Part shown: in pieces, positions 25,513-32,627 of the stretch
Layout of the letters: each line of letters opens with the position of its first letter
Position numbering within the stretch: the stretch's first letter is position 1
NCBI GenBank assembly: GCA_003151975.1
Contig: PLZD01000002.1
Location: 65,638 to 129,637, forward strand
DNA length: 64,000 nt
Source: Elusimicrobiota bacterium
Lineage (GTDB): Bacteria; Elusimicrobiota; Elusimicrobia; UBA1565; UBA9628
Direction: 5' to 3'
Notes under the pieces: generated by a model
The model's database searches: none
What the model saw: only the letters and a program-made list of their open reading frames with translations
Told to the model about the DNA's origin: nothing
Made by a program: the position numbers and the translations under genes

Positions 25513-27558
25513 TCAGGGTTTTAAGAGATCATCCAGCAGCTCCGCGTCCGCGGGCTTGCCGGCGGTCTTGCCGCTCTTCTTTGCGGGCTTAGGCGCCGGC
25601 TTGGCGGCGGGTTCCTCATCGTCAGCCGAGGGAGAGGCCGCCGGCTCTTGTATGTCGCCGCCGGAGCTGGAACCGGGAACGAGAAGATCGTCAAGGCTTT
25701 CATCCTTCTTTGGGGCCGCGGCGGGCTTGGAGGGTGACCCCGTCGCCCCTCCTAGCAGATCGTCGACTTCCTTGTTGACGTTGCGCGGCTTGGATTTCTT
25801 CCCGGCTTTGGCGGGCGCGGCGGATTGATCATCGGCCCCGGACTCGTCGTCGGCCGGCACGGACAGGAGATCCTGCAGGATGCCCTTGCTCCTTTCCTTG
25901 CCCGTACGCTTGGCCGCCGCGCCCTTGGGCTTGATCTTGGGCTTGTTGACTTTCTTTTCCTTGGGCGTCAAGATCGACGCGGCGGGCTCGTTGTGGGCGA
26001 TGACTTTCTTCGCGGCCAAGTCCGCCTGAAACTCAAAGGTCGTGCCGGCGCCGGGCTTCGGATAGTAATTAACCTGGAAAAGATCGTCTTTGATGGGCTC
26101 GGCCATCCATGAACTCAGCGCGGAAGGGGCATCGGCCCGACCTTCGAGGACCTGGCCCAGAGTCTGTAGGCCTCCCGGCACGGGCCAAGCTCGGACGAGC
26201 TCGATGGCTTCTTTTTTGTGCTGGTCGGCGATCTCCTCGGGCGTCGGCGGCTTCGGCGCCGCGGGCACCGGCGGCGGGGGCGGCAACGGCTTGACCTCGA
26301 CGACCGGCGCCGCCTTCTTGCCCCCGATCAGGCCTTTCTTGAAGGCGAACGCGCCGCCGAGAGCGACGATTACGACCGCGGCCAGCACGGGTTTGGGAAT
26401 CCCGCCTTTCTTGGGCGGCGCGGTGGCGGCCGGCGTCGCTACGGGCGCCGGAGTGACTGCGCCTGCCGGCGCGAAGGGAGCCGGGCCGGATGGCGTGTCG
26501 AGGCCGAACGGAGACGGCGAGGACAAAGGGCTGAAAGGGAGCGGTGCTGGTGCGGGCGAGGGCATGCCCAGGCCGGAAACAGGTGGCGGCGGGGGCGCGG
26601 AGAGGCTCGACGGCGCCGGCTCTCCCAGCATCTGCAAAGGCTTGGCTTCGGCCTTCGGCTCCATCAGCGGCGTCAGCTTTTCTCCGGCCGCGGGCTGGAG
26701 GCCTTCGAGTCCCAGCGGAGTCGGAGCGCCGAAAGGCGAGGGCTCGGACTTCGGCGAAAAGGGAGTCGGGTCGCTCTTCGGCGCGAACGGCGAAGGTTCC
26801 GGAGAAAGCGGCGTCGGAGCGTCCATCGAGCGTTTCGCCGCGGGAGGCGCGGGAGCCTCGGGAGCTGGGCGGTTCTTGAGCTCCTCGAGCTGTGTCCGAA
26901 GCTCACCGATCTCGCCTTCCTTGGCCTTGAGCTCGGCGCTTTCGGTTTTGAGCTGGTCGCTCTCGGTGCGAAGCTGGGCGCTCTCCGTCTGAAGAACTTG
27001 AATCTGCGCGGTCAGCTCGGCGATGGTCTGGCTTTGCTTGTTGAGCGTCCCTTCGAGCTCCTGTTCCGCGGCGGCGGTCTTGTCGAGGCTCGATTGCATG
27101 GTGTTGATCGCCGAGAGCCGTTCCTCGAGCTGTCCGAGTTTGATGGCGAGCTCCCCGGCCTGACGCGTCTTTTCCTCGAGCTCGCGATGAACGCAGAGGA
27201 GGTCGTTTTCCTTAAGATGCAGATTTTCCTGGAGCTGCGAAATCGTGCCGTCCAAAAGAGACACTCTTTCCTGAAGACTGCCGAGTTGGGCGAGATCCTT
27301 GAGCGTCGGCTCGGGCGGAAGCCCAGGGTAGAAACCGCCGGCCCCCTTGCCGACCGATGCGACCGCGAGCTGCGAGGCCTTGAGCAAGGCGACCGAGAGC
27401 TCGGGAATCATGCTGGCTCGCTGCCAGTCCCCCATGTTGGTCCCTTTGCGTCCTTCGGAGCAGACCAACGCCTCCGCCGAAAAGCCCGGGACTTGCGAAA
27501 GATCGTCGACGTCGAAGGGTCCTTTGACCTGGTTGTTTTGGAACATCCAATACTTCAT
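25513..27558 (-). CDS. GYF-like domain, coiled-coil, single-membrane-pass protein with DLL motifs
   Basis: A protein of about 681 residues. Residues 1-55 resemble a GYF_2 domain (MKYWMFQNNQVKGPF to WQRASMIPEL). Residues about 75-215 form a long coiled coil, followed by a Pro/Ser-rich linker to about 380. One membrane helix lies at about 386-408 (PVLAAVVIVALGGAFAF). The C-terminal part is Lys/Pro/Asp-rich with four DLL motifs (ILQDLL, VDDLL, LDDLL, LLDDLL). GYF domains bind proline-rich peptides. The start at 27558 is preferred because a TATACT box (27566-27571) lies 7 nt upstream; an upstream ATG at 27594 has no Shine-Dalgarno sequence and lies upstream of that box. Confidence 0.7.
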   Translation of the reverse strand: MKYWMFQNNQVKGPFDVDDLSQVPGFSAEALVCSEGRKGTNMGDWQRASMIPELSVALLKASQLAVASVGKGAGGFYPGLPPEPTLKDLAQLGSLQERVSLLDGTISQLQENLHLKENDLLCVHRELEEKTRQAGELAIKLGQLEERLSAINTMQSSLDKTAAAEQELEGTLNKQSQTIAELTAQIQVLQTESAQLRTESDQLKTESAELKAKEGEIGELRTQLEELKNRPAPEAPAPPAAKRSMDAPTPLSPEPSPFAPKSDPTPFSPKSEPSPFGAPTPLGLEGLQPAAGEKLTPLMEPKAEAKPLQMLGEPAPSSLSAPPPPPVSGLGMPSPAPAPLPFSPLSSPSPFGLDTPSGPAPFAPAGAVTPAPVATPAATAPPKKGGIPKPVLAAVVIVALGGAFAFKKGLIGGKKAAPVVEVKPLPPPPPVPAAPKPPTPEEIADQHKKEAIELVRAWPVPGGLQTLGQVLEGRADAPSALSSWMAEPIKDDLFQVNYYPKPGAGTTFEFQADLAAKKVIAHNEPAASILTPKEKKVNKPKIKPKGAAAKRTGKERSKGILQDLLSVPADDESGADDQSAAPAKAGKKSKPRNVNKEVDDLLGGATGSPSKPAAAPKKDESLDDLLVPGSSSGGDIQEPAASPSADDEEPAAKPAPKPAKKSGKTAGKPADAELLDDLLKP

Positions 27559-27619
27559 TCCTCGGAGTATAGTGGATGCTCTCGAAATTTCCATGACAAA
27601 TTTGTTAACGGCTTGCGCG

Positions 27620-27648
27620 TTGGCTTTATTCCGAATATTTTGTATAAT
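27620..27648 (+). promoter_or_regulatory. Promoter of tRNA-Lys
   Basis: TTGGCT (27620-27625), 17-nt spacer, TATAAT (27643-27648), ending 8 nt before the tRNA. It is divergent from the GYF-domain gene. Confidence 0.75.
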
Positions 27649-27656
27649 GTGCCGCT

Positions 27657-27730
27657 GGACGATTAGCTCAACTGGTTAGAGCAGGACCCTCTTAAGGTCA
27701 AGGTTCTCGGTTCGAGTCCGAGATCGTCCA
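27657..27730 (+). tRNA. tRNA-Lys(CTT)
   Basis: Cloverleaf: acceptor GGACGAT with ATCGTCC, D-stem GCTC/GAGC, anticodon loop CTCTTAA (anticodon CTT), T-arm CTCGG-TTCGAGT-CCGAG, discriminator A. The first anticodon-stem pair (27-43) is a G-A mismatch. CCA is not encoded. Length 74 nt. Confidence 0.93.
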
Positions 27731-27752
27731 CTCGATTTTATCGCCGCTCCCT

Positions 27753-27780
27753 AAAAGTGCCTCGTCGGGCACTTTTTTGT
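27753..27780 (+). terminator. Intrinsic terminator after tRNA-Lys
   Basis: AAAAGTGCC (27753-27761), 6-nt loop, GGCACTTTT with a T-run to 27778. Classic stem plus T-tract. It separates tRNA-Lys from tRNA-Leu. Confidence 0.8.
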
Positions 27781-27794
27781 TTGAAAGACGACCC

Positions 27795-27878
27795 GGGCGG
27801 GTGGCGGAACTGGCAGACGCGCACGGCTTAGGACCGTGAGGCCGAAAGGCCGTAGGGGTTCAAGTCCCCTCCCGCCCA
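27795..27878 (+). tRNA. tRNA-Leu(TAG), island integration target
   Basis: Class II tRNA of 84 nt: acceptor GGGCGGG with CCCGCCC, anticodon stem CACGG/CCGTG with loop CTTAGGA (anticodon TAG), long variable arm AGGCCGAAAGGCCGT, T-arm AGGGG-TTCAAGT-CCCCT, discriminator A. The block from the anticodon loop onward recurs in diverged form at 32550-32600, so the 3' half here may have been supplied by the inserted island. Confidence 0.93.
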
Positions 27879-27918
27879 CGATTCGTTCGCTAGGAAAAAT
27901 AAGCGTAATTGGCTAAGG

Positions 27919-27951
27919 GGCCTCGGGATGGCACCGAGGCCATTTTCTTTT
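27919..27951 (+). terminator. Intrinsic terminator after tRNA-Leu
   Basis: GGCCTCGG (27919-27926), 7-nt loop, CCGAGGCC (27934-27941), then ATTTTCTTTT. Strong stem with T-tract. Confidence 0.82.
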
Positions 27952-28094
27952 CTACTTGGTGCGTTCCCCCCACTTCTGGCGACAAATGCGGCGCACTGTC
28001 TGTGACGTGGTGCGCTATGCAATCCTCGACGAGAGGATATTCTCCATTCTTCCTTTTGGGTGGAAGATGGGGGCGCAATGACTTACGGCTTCCG

Positions 28095-29570
28095 CTACGC
28101 GGGACCGCTTTTCGGAACCACGAGCCGCGCTTCTCCGGGGTCCTTGAAGGCGTTGGCCTCGTCCAGCCCGCGCCGCGCGGACGCGAAATCCGAGAAATCG
28201 ATGCTCGCCGAAAATAGCTGAGCCTGGTCGATCATCCGAAGATAGGCAGCCGGCTCGCCGCGTCGGCTCAGTGCCCGTAGCGCACCCATATAATCGTCAC
28301 GAAACACCGTCGGGATGATGAGCCGCCTCAAGCCGCCGGCAACAAGCTCGGCGTTCATCATGACCCGAGCGATGCGGCCGTTGCCGTCATTGAAGGGATG
28401 GACCTCCGAGATCAGAAACATCATGAACGCCGCCTTCGCTGAGGGCGCGTCGAGCACTTTGTAAAACTCAAAACCCTTTGCCAGCGTTCCGCGCACAAGC
28501 TCGGGAGCGACGAAGACCGTGTCTCCGGCGCGGTTGATCTCGGCTTTGAGCTCGCCCGGTCGGGTGTCGGGCCTTGCATTGAGAATGGCTTCATGCCGGG
28601 TCGAAAGCAGCGCCCAGAGTTTGTCCGCATCCCGAGGGAGCTTGCGCAACTCGGAGAGATTGGAGACCACGCGGTAAGTGCCCAGGACATCATGCGCGTC
28701 CTCGGGCCGCGCGCTCGGGATCTTCCCTTCAAAGATGATCTCTCTCGCCTCGTCGACCTCGAAGCGGGTGCCTTCGATGTAGTTCGAGAAATAGGCCTCG
28801 AAGAACGCGAGCGTACGCAGCGACTCCGAGCGGACCAGCGTCTCGGCGGTCTCGCGCAAAGGCGTTTTCCTCAATGCGGAGAACAGCGCCTCGAAAAGCC
28901 TGAGCCGCTCGGGGTCAAAGGCTTCTCCCGCGGCTCGGGCCTTGGCCAGCGAGGATTTGAGTCCCGAGGCCGGCTCGGTCTTGAGCATGGCGCCGATGAT
29001 TTTGTCGAGCGCCGTGAACTCTTTGGTCAGGCGCAGGTCCTTGGCTGCGCGCCGAGCGTCATCGCGCAAGCCGTTGAGCGCTTTCTCGCCGCGAAGGCGC
29101 AATATCCTTTCGAGGCGTTCTTCGAGCTCCTTGCGAGGGACAGCCTTGGACGCCGCCGCGCCGCTCCGTGTGCGCTGGATATTTTCTAAAAAAGCCCGAG
29201 GCTGCGACGCGATGAAGAGAGCTCCCATGAAGGGCTTGTCGGCGGCTCCGGCCGGAGGGCCTTTGAGAAGCCTGACGGTAAGCCCCGGCAATCGAACCGT
29301 CCGAGCATAGGAAGTCGTCAGGAATATTTCCCATTTGGCCGTGGGTTTGCCTTCCAACGCGGTCCGGTGGCTGAGGGTCGCCTTGGGAAAAAGACCTCCG
29401 AGAATCTCGTAGAGGTTGTCTTGGACGACCTTTGCGGGCGGGTCGGAGAGATTGGTCGTATAAAGGCGGGGCGCGATCTTCCGAGCCTTTCCCCCTCGCA
29501 ACAGGCGGCGCAGGCGCTTGGCCTCCTTGTTGGCCGAGGTCCCGAAGATGATCTCCGATAGGGGTGTCAT
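28095..29570 (-). CDS. Fic-domain protein with AbiEi-like N-terminal region
   Basis: A 491-residue protein. The Fic core motif HPFNDGNGRIARV (about residues 395-407) is complete, including the catalytic His, so AMP or another nucleotide-derived group could be transferred to a target. A likely inhibitory helix precedes it (SNYIEGT, matching the S/TxxxEG/N pattern). The first 130 residues look like the winged-helix/AbiEi antitoxin type: a short leading helix, GGKARKIAPRLYTTN, then FPKATLSHRTALEG. The ATG at 29570 has AAGGA upstream; a TTG at 29594 would add eight residues. It lies in the tRNA-Leu island and may be a self-contained toxin-antitoxin-like or defence gene. The Fic call is firm; the AbiEi-like call is by eye. 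Confidence 0.85.
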   Translation of the reverse strand: MTPLSEIIFGTSANKEAKRLRRLLRGGKARKIAPRLYTTNLSDPPAKVVQDNLYEILGGLFPKATLSHRTALEGKPTAKWEIFLTTSYARTVRLPGLTVRLLKGPPAGAADKPFMGALFIASQPRAFLENIQRTRSGAAASKAVPRKELEERLERILRLRGEKALNGLRDDARRAAKDLRLTKEFTALDKIIGAMLKTEPASGLKSSLAKARAAGEAFDPERLRLFEALFSALRKTPLRETAETLVRSESLRTLAFFEAYFSNYIEGTRFEVDEAREIIFEGKIPSARPEDAHDVLGTYRVVSNLSELRKLPRDADKLWALLSTRHEAILNARPDTRPGELKAEINRAGDTVFVAPELVRGTLAKGFEFYKVLDAPSAKAAFMMFLISEVHPFNDGNGRIARVMMNAELVAGGLRRLIIPTVFRDDYMGALRALSRRGEPAAYLRMIDQAQLFSASIDFSDFASARRGLDEANAFKDPGEARLVVPKSGPA

Positions 29571-29604
29571 TTTTTCCTTTATATAAGCCGCCAAGCGGCG
29601 TGAT

Positions 29605-29651
29605 GGCCTATATTTTCATACTAATATAGCAGAGGAGGCCTATTTTTTCAA
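29605..29651 (-). promoter_or_regulatory. Fic gene promoter with paired direct repeats
   Basis: On the minus strand, TTGAAA (29646-29651), 17 nt and TATATT (29623-29628) form a strong promoter. On the plus strand, GGCCTATATTTTCATA (29605-29620) and GGCCTATTTTTTCAAT (29637-29652) are direct repeats exactly 32 nt apart. One covers the -35 box and the other the transcription start. This looks like an autoregulatory operator. Confidence 0.6.
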
Positions 29652-29799
29652 TGCTATTTATTCCGACCTTAGGGCCGGGCCTGTCCTCCCCGTAGAAGCC
29701 CCTCTCTCCTAAGCACGATCTGCACCGCCCGACGCAGAGTCATAAGCAGGAAAAAATAGATAATATAGTTACTCCGGTGCGAAACACCATCCCGTAGAG

Positions 29800-31917
29800 A
29801 TGTCGCCAAAAGACAAGAAGAGCACCAAAGAAATCGTGCGCCTGGACCCGCTTGTCCTGGGACGACTGTCGCCGATCTATATCTTGGTGCTCATGATCGG
29901 CTGGTGGGCGTTCATGGTCTACGCTTATTATCGAAGGCCCGGCCTGCTATTCGATATCCCGTCGCTGGTTCGATTCCTCTCCCCTGAAACGAATTTGTCT
30001 TTTGGCTGGTTCTGGGGCAACCTGAAGCTTGCTGGCATCTTCTCCTGGTTCATTTTCCTCGGATTAGGCCTCGGCAGCTTACTGCTCACTGTTCTCAAAA
30101 TTCCCCTGGAAAACAGGCTGGAGTGGGCGGGAATGAGCGTGGGATTGGGCTGGGGAATACTGGGCATGGCCTTTGCCGGTCTCGGATTTTTGAACCTATG
30201 GTCTCCATACCCGGTCTATGTCTCCCTCGCGGTACTGAGCGTGGGGCTAGCCGTCGCGATGATGAGGAGGAAAATAGGCGCCGGATTCTCAGGGGAGACA
30301 AGACTCTGGTCTTCAATTGAAAAGGTCATGGTCGACCTGATAATCCTGGTGATGGTCTTGGATTTGATTGGGGCGATGATGCCGGAAATCTTTTATGACG
30401 CCCAGGTCTATCATCTGGCTATGCCAGAGTTGTATTGGATCAAAGGCGGAATCTTCCCGACTCCGTTTAACCTCTATTCAGGTTTTCCCCAACTCATGGA
30501 GATGCTCTATGGCCTGGCGCTCCCTTTTGGAGACAGGCTTTGCCATTTTATCCACTGGGGCTTCGGAACACTGACCGCGCTTCTGATTTGCGGCTTTTGC
30601 CTGCGGCTGCGTCGGCCAGTTGCGGGGCTCATGGGCGCGTTGTTGTTTTATTCCTCGCCGCTGGTCGGGCTCTTATCCTGCAAGTCAGGTGTCGAGTTGG
30701 GCCAAACATATTTCCAGTTTCTGGCAATCTATGCCTTGGCCGTCGGCTTGAACGACCAGGGCTATAAGAATCGCTGGCTCTTTCTATCCGGGATCGCCAT
30801 GGGGTTGGCCATGGGGACCAAATACACAGCGTGGCCCCTGTTGGGACTCATGGCGCTGGTCCTGCTTCTTCACTCTGTGAAGGAAAAGTTGGAATGGAAA
30901 ATGACGTTGAAGAATATATCGTTTTGCGTCGTGCCTGCCGCGCTTCTTGGCGCTCCGTGGCTCGTGCGAAACCTAGTCTTTTATCACAATCCCATTTACC
31001 CATTCTTCCAGAAATTCTTTGTTCCCAATGGGCCGGAAGTTCTTTGGCAAGCGATGGCGGCGGAGGGACGCTCTCGAAATCTACAGTCCCTGTTTACTTC
31101 TTGGGAAGGAATTAAGGATTTCCTGCTTAGCCCGTGGCTTATCGACACTCAAGTCTATGAAATGAATTGTCTGGGCCCCATCCTAATTTTGGGTTTGCCC
31201 TTTCTGATCCTTTTCCGATATCAAGGCCGAGTGCTTCGAACGTTCATTGGAATTGCATTGGGGTTCTTTTGGTTGCTGAGTGTTTTGACGACGATGCCTC
31301 GATTTTTCCTTCCGGTTATTCCCTTCCTGGCGCTGGCCTACGCCGTCGCTCTTGAGGAGGGATTGCAGGGCTTTGGGAAATTCGCTGCACGCATTTTCTT
31401 CTTCGGAATCGTCGCCATCAACTTCCTCACGACGGCGTCCTATTTGGGCAGTTACGACGCGCAGAAAGCCATTTGGGGAGCAGAATCAGAAGAGTCCTAC
31501 TTGAGCCGTCAGCATCCGTCATATCCATTGGTCTATTATTCGGCTGCGAGTTATATTCGAAGCTATTTACCTAAAAATGCGCGCGTCCTGGTCCTGGGAG
31601 GAGGCCGGGGATATGGAATAGGACGCGATTACGTGGCGTCGCCGCAATTTAACGAATCGTTTCTTTCGCAGTGCTTAAAGAAATCCGAGACGCCGGAGAC
31701 GCTTCGCGATTGCATTAAAGGTGCCGGGTTCACGCACATTCTCTTTAACCTTGGGGAAATGGCATATCGACGAGATCTCTGGGTACAAGAAATCCAATCG
31801 AAATCCGACGTGTACAATGGCTTCGCCCGACGTTATGTTCGCCCCGTGTTCGGGACAGGAACTCCCCAAAGTTTCGGACAGACAGGCGTCTGGTGCAGCG
31901 TCGGCGAGATAGAATAG
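29800..31917 (+). CDS. GT39-like membrane glycosyltransferase, lower GC than its surroundings
   Basis: A 705-residue protein with about twelve membrane segments. A short Lys-rich N-terminus is followed by a long membrane domain. The acidic motif DAQVYHLAMPELYW near residue 200 matches the GT-C pattern of PMT-like sugar transferases, and a soluble tail begins near residue 580. Base composition is visibly nearer 50% GC, with codon use unlike the flanking genes, which supports transfer with the island. No good Shine-Dalgarno sequence is visible; an AT-rich stretch TAGATAATATAG ends near 29768. The donor lipid and the acceptor are unknown. Confidence 0.75.
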   Translation: MSPKDKKSTKEIVRLDPLVLGRLSPIYILVLMIGWWAFMVYAYYRRPGLLFDIPSLVRFLSPETNLSFGWFWGNLKLAGIFSWFIFLGLGLGSLLLTVLKIPLENRLEWAGMSVGLGWGILGMAFAGLGFLNLWSPYPVYVSLAVLSVGLAVAMMRRKIGAGFSGETRLWSSIEKVMVDLIILVMVLDLIGAMMPEIFYDAQVYHLAMPELYWIKGGIFPTPFNLYSGFPQLMEMLYGLALPFGDRLCHFIHWGFGTLTALLICGFCLRLRRPVAGLMGALLFYSSPLVGLLSCKSGVELGQTYFQFLAIYALAVGLNDQGYKNRWLFLSGIAMGLAMGTKYTAWPLLGLMALVLLLHSVKEKLEWKMTLKNISFCVVPAALLGAPWLVRNLVFYHNPIYPFFQKFFVPNGPEVLWQAMAAEGRSRNLQSLFTSWEGIKDFLLSPWLIDTQVYEMNCLGPILILGLPFLILFRYQGRVLRTFIGIALGFFWLLSVLTTMPRFFLPVIPFLALAYAVALEEGLQGFGKFAARIFFFGIVAINFLTTASYLGSYDAQKAIWGAESEESYLSRQHPSYPLVYYSAASYIRSYLPKNARVLVLGGGRGYGIGRDYVASPQFNESFLSQCLKKSETPETLRDCIKGAGFTHILFNLGEMAYRRDLWVQEIQSKSDVYNGFARRYVRPVFGTGTPQSFGQTGVWCSVGEIE

Positions 31918-31929
31918 AACTGAGGCTGG

Positions 31930-32142
31930 TCAATCTATTTCGACGGACAGCTTGCGTTGGCGCCGCCCCGGCTGCTCGGACTTCGCGATCCACTCATCGA
32001 CGCTAGCCTGACGGAATCTCAAGAGAGCACCGAGCTTGATCACGGGGATATACTCCTCTTGGACCCATTGATAGATGGTCCGCGGTTTCACCTGCAGCCA
32101 GCCGGCCAGCTGCTCGACGGTCAAGAGCCGTTCTGATTCCAT
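31930..32142 (-). CDS. Excisionase-family helix-turn-helix protein
   Basis: A 70-residue DNA-binding protein with the helix_turn_helix_17/excisionase pattern: LLTVEQLAGWLQVKPRTIYQWVQEE, then IPVIKLGALLRF and a DEWI end. Such proteins direct excision or regulate mobile elements. It has GAGG 7 nt before the ATG. Its presence near the right end of the tRNA-Leu island supports the mobile origin. The partner integrase is absent. Confidence 0.85.
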   Translation of the reverse strand: MESERLLTVEQLAGWLQVKPRTIYQWVQEEYIPVIKLGALLRFRQASVDEWIAKSEQPGRRQRKLSVEID

Positions 32143-32549
32143 ATTATGGCCTCGGCGATGAGCCCCTCAACCTCTCCTCGGCTTTTCCCGCTGACGCCGA
32201 ACAGTGTCCATTGCTAAATGAAACATTTTCCACCCGAATAATATTCGCACTTTTCGGCCCCGTCTTGCGATCAAACAGACTCGCTGCAAGCACGGCCCGA
32301 AACGAGACTTGCATCAATTTGCTGTAGTTCGAAGTTCTTCAAGTCCCTGTCGAAATTTGGTTTAATACCATGTTGCCGCATTTGGAATTGTTCCAGAAGC
32401 GGAAATTCGGCTCCCCGGACGAGCCGTTGAAACGTTGGGTGGACTGTGGGGGGAACGCAGTGAAACCGGGCATACCCCAGAGACAAGGCGGACGGGTCTC
32501 CTCGACGAGCGACTTCGGCGCGTAACGCTCTCGACGAGGAAAAATCCGA
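32143..32549. other. Non-coding right arm of the island
   Basis: About 400 nt without a convincing gene. It is AT-richer near 32210-32240 (AATAATATTC). It holds GTGGGGGGAACGCA at 32446-32459, the exact reverse complement of 27960-27973 near the other end of the island. The open minus-strand reading through here continues into antisense of the tRNA fragment and is not credible as a protein. Confidence 0.5.
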
Positions 32550-32600
32550 CTTAGGACCGTGTGCCGCAAGGCTTGGGGGTTCAAGTCCCCCCCCCGCCCA
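32550..32600 (+). pseudogene. Displaced 3' half of tRNA-Leu
   Basis: It starts exactly in the anticodon loop (CTTAGGA), then CCGTG, a variable arm TGCCGCAAGGCTT, T-arm GGGGG-TTCAAGT-CCCCC and acceptor strand CCCGCCC-A. The preceding bases (ATCCGA) cannot pair with CCGTG, and there is no D-arm, so no cloverleaf forms. One extra C separates T-stem and acceptor. It is read as the original chromosomal half left by integration at 27827. Confidence 0.8.
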
Positions 32601-32627
32601 CGCTATATTAAAGAAGCAGGAGGATCG

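Larger units (their letters stand above)
27827..32561. mobile_element. Degraded integrative island in tRNA-Leu
   Basis: The segment lies between two copies of CTTAGGACCGTG (27827-27838 and 32550-32561). The first is inside the intact tRNA-Leu anticodon arm. The second begins a tRNA-Leu 3' half that lacks acceptor 5' strand, D-arm and anticodon 5' strand. This is the usual outcome of site-specific integration at an anticodon loop. The cargo is a Fic protein, a lower-GC membrane glycosyltransferase and an excisionase-like HTH protein. No integrase is left, so the element is probably immobile on its own. The boundaries are inferred from the repeat. Confidence 0.72.

Noticed and set aside
26218-27666. 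A plus-strand open frame opposite the GYF-domain gene
   Set aside because: It is antisense to the coiled-coil gene and runs into the tRNA-Lys region.
27828-28022. A short minus-strand frame across tRNA-Leu
   Set aside because: It translates the antisense of the tRNA, a common false call.
32550-32600. A second functional tRNA-Leu
   Set aside because: The 5' half and D-arm are missing and one extra C breaks the acceptor spacing, so no cloverleaf can form.
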